From Chryseobacterium sp. (GTDB lineage Bacteria > Bacteroidota > Bacteroidia > Flavobacteriales > Weeksellaceae), in contig JAITUA010000019.1 in assembly GCA_031286615.1 (NCBI GenBank), positions 1-64,000 on the forward strand: a stretch of DNA of 64,000 bases. Direction: 5' to 3'. This document shows, in pieces, positions 61,045 through 64,000 of the stretch. How positions within the stretch are numbered: position 1 is the first letter of the stretch; every line of letters begins with the position of its first letter. A model generated the notes under the pieces. The model ran no database searches. It worked only from the letters and a program-made list of their open reading frames with translations, and was not told the DNA's origin. The position numbers and the translations under genes are program-made.

Positions 61045-63075
61045 TTATTTGAAATCAGAATCTTTAGCCTGATTGATAAGGTAAGATTTTACCGCCAGAT
61101 TAATATCCATTCCACCCATATTCTGGATGATGGTAAACGGAAGTTTTACTCCGGAAACATCTTTGTAGTCTGCGTAGCTTGTAGGAATAGATCCTCCTTC
61201 TCCTACTTTCACTTCACCTGTCTTAAGGCCTGTTTTTACGCTGTAATAGTAAGTATCTTTAGTGCCTTTTACTACATAAGAGTCTTCGTTGTTATACTTC
61301 TCTATTCCTGCCAGTTTATATTCTGCGCTTTTGGCAAAAGTAAGTTCCGGGAAAAGTTCCGGATCTGACATTTCTGCTTTCTGTTTTTCATTAAGTGGCA
61401 TTTTTTGTCCCTGGGCTTCCATGTATCCATCCTTACCATCAAAAATGATTTTTTGTACGGTATTCCCCATCATTTTCATATCCATAGCCATTTTTCCTCC
61501 TTTAGCCTGAATAAGTTTCATAGACATATCCATTCCCTGTACTTTTGTAGTAGCATCGGTCGTGATAGAAGTTACTTTCTGAACAGCAGCAAGTCCTCCG
61601 ATTGCGTTGATATATTTATCAGCAATAGACCCGATAGTAACACTTGCATCTACTTTCTGTGCTGCAGGTTTAGAAACAGGATTAGCTTCTTTGTCAAAAT
61701 ATTTTACTGGGTATCCTAGTTTTTCCAGTCCTTCTGAAATATCAGATGCTTTACCTGCAATGAAAATTCTGCTTTGGTTTGGTAAAATGGTAGTCTTTAC
61801 AGCGTTTGCAACATCTGCAGCAGTTACTTTATCAATAGATTTCAGGTAATTGGTGTAGAAGTCAGCTGGTAAATCCTGCACTTTCTGGTTTAATGCAAAT
61901 CTGGCAATATTCGCTGGCTGCTCCAAAGACATAATGAAAGCTCCTTTCAGCTTTGCTTTTGCATTTGCCAATTCCTCAGGTTTTACAGTAGAAATCGCAT
62001 TAAGTTCATTCATAAATTCCTTAACCGCTTTGTCAGTAACCTCGTTTCTTACGCTTGCGCTTGCAGAGAACTGTGGAGAATACTTGCTTGCTACCATACT
62101 TGAATAAGCACCGTAAGTAAATCCGTTCTTTTCTCTAAGGTTCATGAAAAGTCTCGCTTCACCACCACCACCAAGGATGTAATTCGCAATAGTTGCAGGG
62201 AAATAGTTGGCATCTTTCATTTTCAGCGTGTTCAGGTTGTTTAGGGAAACAACAGACTGTACAGCAGAAGGAACATCCACAACATTTACCTCTGTTTTGG
62301 CAACATTAGAAGCCGGCTCCAATTGTGCAATAGGAGTATTTGCTTTTTTCCAGCCACTGAAAGACTTTTCGATCAATGGTTTTACCTGGTCAAACTTTAC
62401 GTCTCCAACGATTACTAAGTAAGCATTGTCCGGAGCGTAGTATTTTTTGTAAGTATTTTGTACGTCAGCTAACTGAATTTTGTTGATAGATTCAACCGTT
62501 TCAAATTCACCTCTTGAAGTATTTTTTCCATACATCAAAGCGTTAGAAACTCTTGATGCGATAGAAGAAGCATTTTTTTCCTCAGATTTTAATCCCTCAA
62601 CAGCTCTTTCTTTAGAGTTTTGAATTTCTTCAGCAGAGAATTTGGGATTAATAATAGCATCAGCCATTAAACCTAAAACTTCAGGGAAGTATTTTGAAAG
62701 TGAGTTGGCAGAAGCACCTCCTGAAGAGAAATTAAGATTCGCTCCAAGATAATCCACTTTTTTGTTGAAATCATCTTTGCTGATATTTGTAGTTCCGTTT
62801 TCGAACTGTTCAGCCATAATTTCACTTACCCCTGTTACAGTTCCTTCATTGTATGGAGGTCTGTCCATAGAAAGGCTGGCGCTTACTCTTGGCAGTTTGT
62901 TGTTCTCAACCACCATTACTGTAAGACCGTTGCTTAGCTGGAAAGTTTTTGGCTTGGCAATGTTAATCGCAGGAGTAGGTCCCGGTTTCGGCATTGCATT
63001 AAGATCTATTTTTTGTGCTGAAACCATTCCTGTAAAGAAAAACGCTGCAGCTATATATGTTAATTGCTTTTTCAT
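61045..63075 (-). CDS. M16 family peptidase-like protein, inactive type, with C-terminal lipoprotein-carrier-like domain
   Basis: 676 residues. Signal peptide (TYIAAAFFFTGMVSAQ). Two M16 halves are visible (FQLSNGLTVMVVENNKLPRV; later NLREKNGFTYGAYSSMVASK). The HxxEH zinc motif is absent; the matching place reads GVSEIMAEQFENGT, so this half is probably non-catalytic and works with the active protein encoded just upstream. After residue 470 an extra domain of about 200 residues (KYINAIGGLAAVQKVTSITT, KIIFDGKDGYMEAQGQKMPL) resembles the LolA/outer-membrane lipoprotein carrier fold. The fusion is common in Bacteroidota. Confidence 0.88.
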   Translation of the reverse strand: MKKQLTYIAAAFFFTGMVSAQKIDLNAMPKPGPTPAINIAKPKTFQLSNGLTVMVVENNKLPRVSASLSMDRPPYNEGTVTGVSEIMAEQFENGTTNISKDDFNKKVDYLGANLNFSSGGASANSLSKYFPEVLGLMADAIINPKFSAEEIQNSKERAVEGLKSEEKNASSIASRVSNALMYGKNTSRGEFETVESINKIQLADVQNTYKKYYAPDNAYLVIVGDVKFDQVKPLIEKSFSGWKKANTPIAQLEPASNVAKTEVNVVDVPSAVQSVVSLNNLNTLKMKDANYFPATIANYILGGGGEARLFMNLREKNGFTYGAYSSMVASKYSPQFSASASVRNEVTDKAVKEFMNELNAISTVKPEELANAKAKLKGAFIMSLEQPANIARFALNQKVQDLPADFYTNYLKSIDKVTAADVANAVKTTILPNQSRIFIAGKASDISEGLEKLGYPVKYFDKEANPVSKPAAQKVDASVTIGSIADKYINAIGGLAAVQKVTSITTDATTKVQGMDMSMKLIQAKGGKMAMDMKMMGNTVQKIIFDGKDGYMEAQGQKMPLNEKQKAEMSDPELFPELTFAKSAEYKLAGIEKYNNEDSYVVKGTKDTYYYSVKTGLKTGEVKVGEGGSIPTSYADYKDVSGVKLPFTIIQNMGGMDINLAVKSYLINQAKDSDFK

Positions 63076-63128
63076 TTGTAAAAATTTAATTTTTTATAAT
63101 CATATGGTAACCTAAAAAGTTGAAATGA

Positions 63129-64000
63129 TTACTTTTTCTCAGGTACGTAATTAATGATTATTCTTTGGTTAGAATTAAGATACTTTTTAGCAGCATTTTG
63201 AAGATCCTGTTTTGTGATAGATCTGTAAATGTCGATTTCTTTGTTGATCAAATTCGTGTCCCCCATCAATACGTGGTTGGTTGCCAATGAAGCAGCAATT
63301 CCCTGAATGCTTGAGTTAGCATTTACAAACTGGTTTTCGTATTGGTTTTGAAGTTTTTGATAATCTTCTTCAGAGATTAAAGTAGTCTGAAGTTTTTTGA
63401 TTTCAGCATCAATGTCAGCCTGTAAAGCCTGTTTTGTAGTCTGTCCCATCGGGATTGCGAAGAATGCAAAAATACTGTAATCTTCAAGCCCCTGATTGAA
63501 AGCAGCTACCTGAAGTGCTTTTTTGTCCTGATCTACTAATTTTTTATATAAAACAGAAGATTTTCCATTACTTAAATAAGAAGAAAGCATATCTAAAACA
63601 TAAGCATCTTTCTCTTTGTTAGCCGGAGTTCTGTATGCGAAAACATAAGCAGGAAGCTGGATGTTCGGGTCTGTTGCCGTTACTTCCTTTTCCTGAGTGA
63701 TAGGAGCATCTTTAGGGAAATCTTTTGGATATAAAGTACCTTTTGGAATTCCTCCATAGTAAGTTTCGATCCATTTTTTAGTCTGTTCAGGTTTGATATC
63801 TCCTGCAACTACCAAAGTAGCGTTATTCGGAACGTAATACTTTTTGTAGAACGCCTGGAATTCTTCTAATTTAGCAGAGTTCAGATCTTCCATAGAACCA
63901 ATTGTAGGCCAGTTGTATGGGTGATTGGTAAATAAATTTTTCTGAATTGTAGTGAAAAGGTTTCCATAAGGCTGGTTATCCATTCTTAATCTTTTCTCTT
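63129..64000 (-). CDS. M16 family zinc peptidase, C-terminal part (runs off the right edge)
   Basis: 290 residues are visible; the frame stays open to base 64000 (EKRLRMDNQPYGN), so the N-terminal HxxEH half is outside. The ATG at 63983 is internal. The visible part is typical M16: FQAFYKKYYVPNNATLVVAG, KQALQADIDAEIKKLQTTLI, and C-terminal YRSITKQDLQNAAKKYLNSN. The pair, 53 bases apart, is the usual active/inactive M16 couple of the periplasm. Confidence 0.88.
   Translation of the reverse strand, partial: EKRLRMDNQPYGNLFTTIQKNLFTNHPYNWPTIGSMEDLNSAKLEEFQAFYKKYYVPNNATLVVAGDIKPEQTKKWIETYYGGIPKGTLYPKDFPKDAPITQEKEVTATDPNIQLPAYVFAYRTPANKEKDAYVLDMLSSYLSNGKSSVLYKKLVDQDKKALQVAAFNQGLEDYSIFAFFAIPMGQTTKQALQADIDAEIKKLQTTLISEEDYQKLQNQYENQFVNANSSIQGIAASLATNHVLMGDTNLINKEIDIYRSITKQDLQNAAKKYLNSNQRIIINYVPEKK

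Overview
The window is a stretch of an AT-rich Bacteroidota chromosome, most probably Chryseobacterium or a close relative in the Weeksellaceae. This rests on several things seen together: Bacteroidota -7 promoter elements (TAnnTTTG) in front of many genes, a type IX secretion (T9SS) sorting tail on a secreted protease, a grasp-with-spasm RiPP locus, a PNGase F type II homologue of the kind known from Elizabethkingia/Chryseobacterium, split transketolase genes and RHS toxin remnants. There is no rRNA, no insertion sequence and no CRISPR. One tRNA-Ser(GGA) is present.

Layout. 1-3.9 kb is the degraded end of an RHS polymorphic-toxin locus: the 3' end of an RHS gene with a metallopeptidase-like tip, a small exported protein after it, an orphan RHS tip with a hydrophobic toxin-like domain followed by a membrane protein (probable immunity), and a frameshifted RHS core fragment. 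3.98-4.22 kb holds an unexplained array of degenerate 22-bp units. 4.4-8.9 kb carries map, azoreductase, an M20 peptidase and an unknown gene. Around 10 kb a DnaA-box-like cluster lies beside tRNA-Ser. 10.9-20.7 kb is housekeeping: asparaginase, TrmH-type methyltransferase, rsmE, tsaD, tamB, an Lrp/AsnC regulator. 20.8-25.1 kb is a grasp-with-spasm peptide operon read leftward: precursor, DUF6624 lipoprotein, ATP-grasp GwsG, an unlisted 59-residue CxxC protein, a second DUF6624 lipoprotein, and SPASM protein GwsS. Three consecutive junctions overlap by ATGA.

26-34 kb has a DUF4303 protein, two overlapping membrane proteins, split transketolase, a frameshifted small gene, a T9SS-exported metalloprotease and a sodium:solute symporter. 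34.3-37.2 kb is a tight leftward operon (pirin, FMN reductase, TMEM175 channel, Fe-S mini-protein, OsmC, GNAT), with a second GNAT, a second pirin and a DHA2 exporter upstream. 40-49 kb holds asparagine synthetase, PNGase F-II, an RsmB-type methyltransferase, YjdM, an ABC ATPase and YceI. 49-64 kb holds pheS, DUF3108, a ferredoxin reductase/ferredoxin pair, a serine hydrolase, LOG, pepD, LURP-one, recR with a glycosyltransferase, secG, and a pair of M16 peptidases, the first of which runs off the right edge.

Dispersed through the intergenic gaps are four copies (and one diverged relative) of a roughly 155-bp near-palindromic element ending in TTTAACGC-like termini, resembling a MITE or REP family. 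The strongest candidates for undescribed biology are the small coupled CxxC protein and the stop-codon-enclosing hairpin in the RiPP operon, the 22-bp repeat array, and the DnaA-box cluster.
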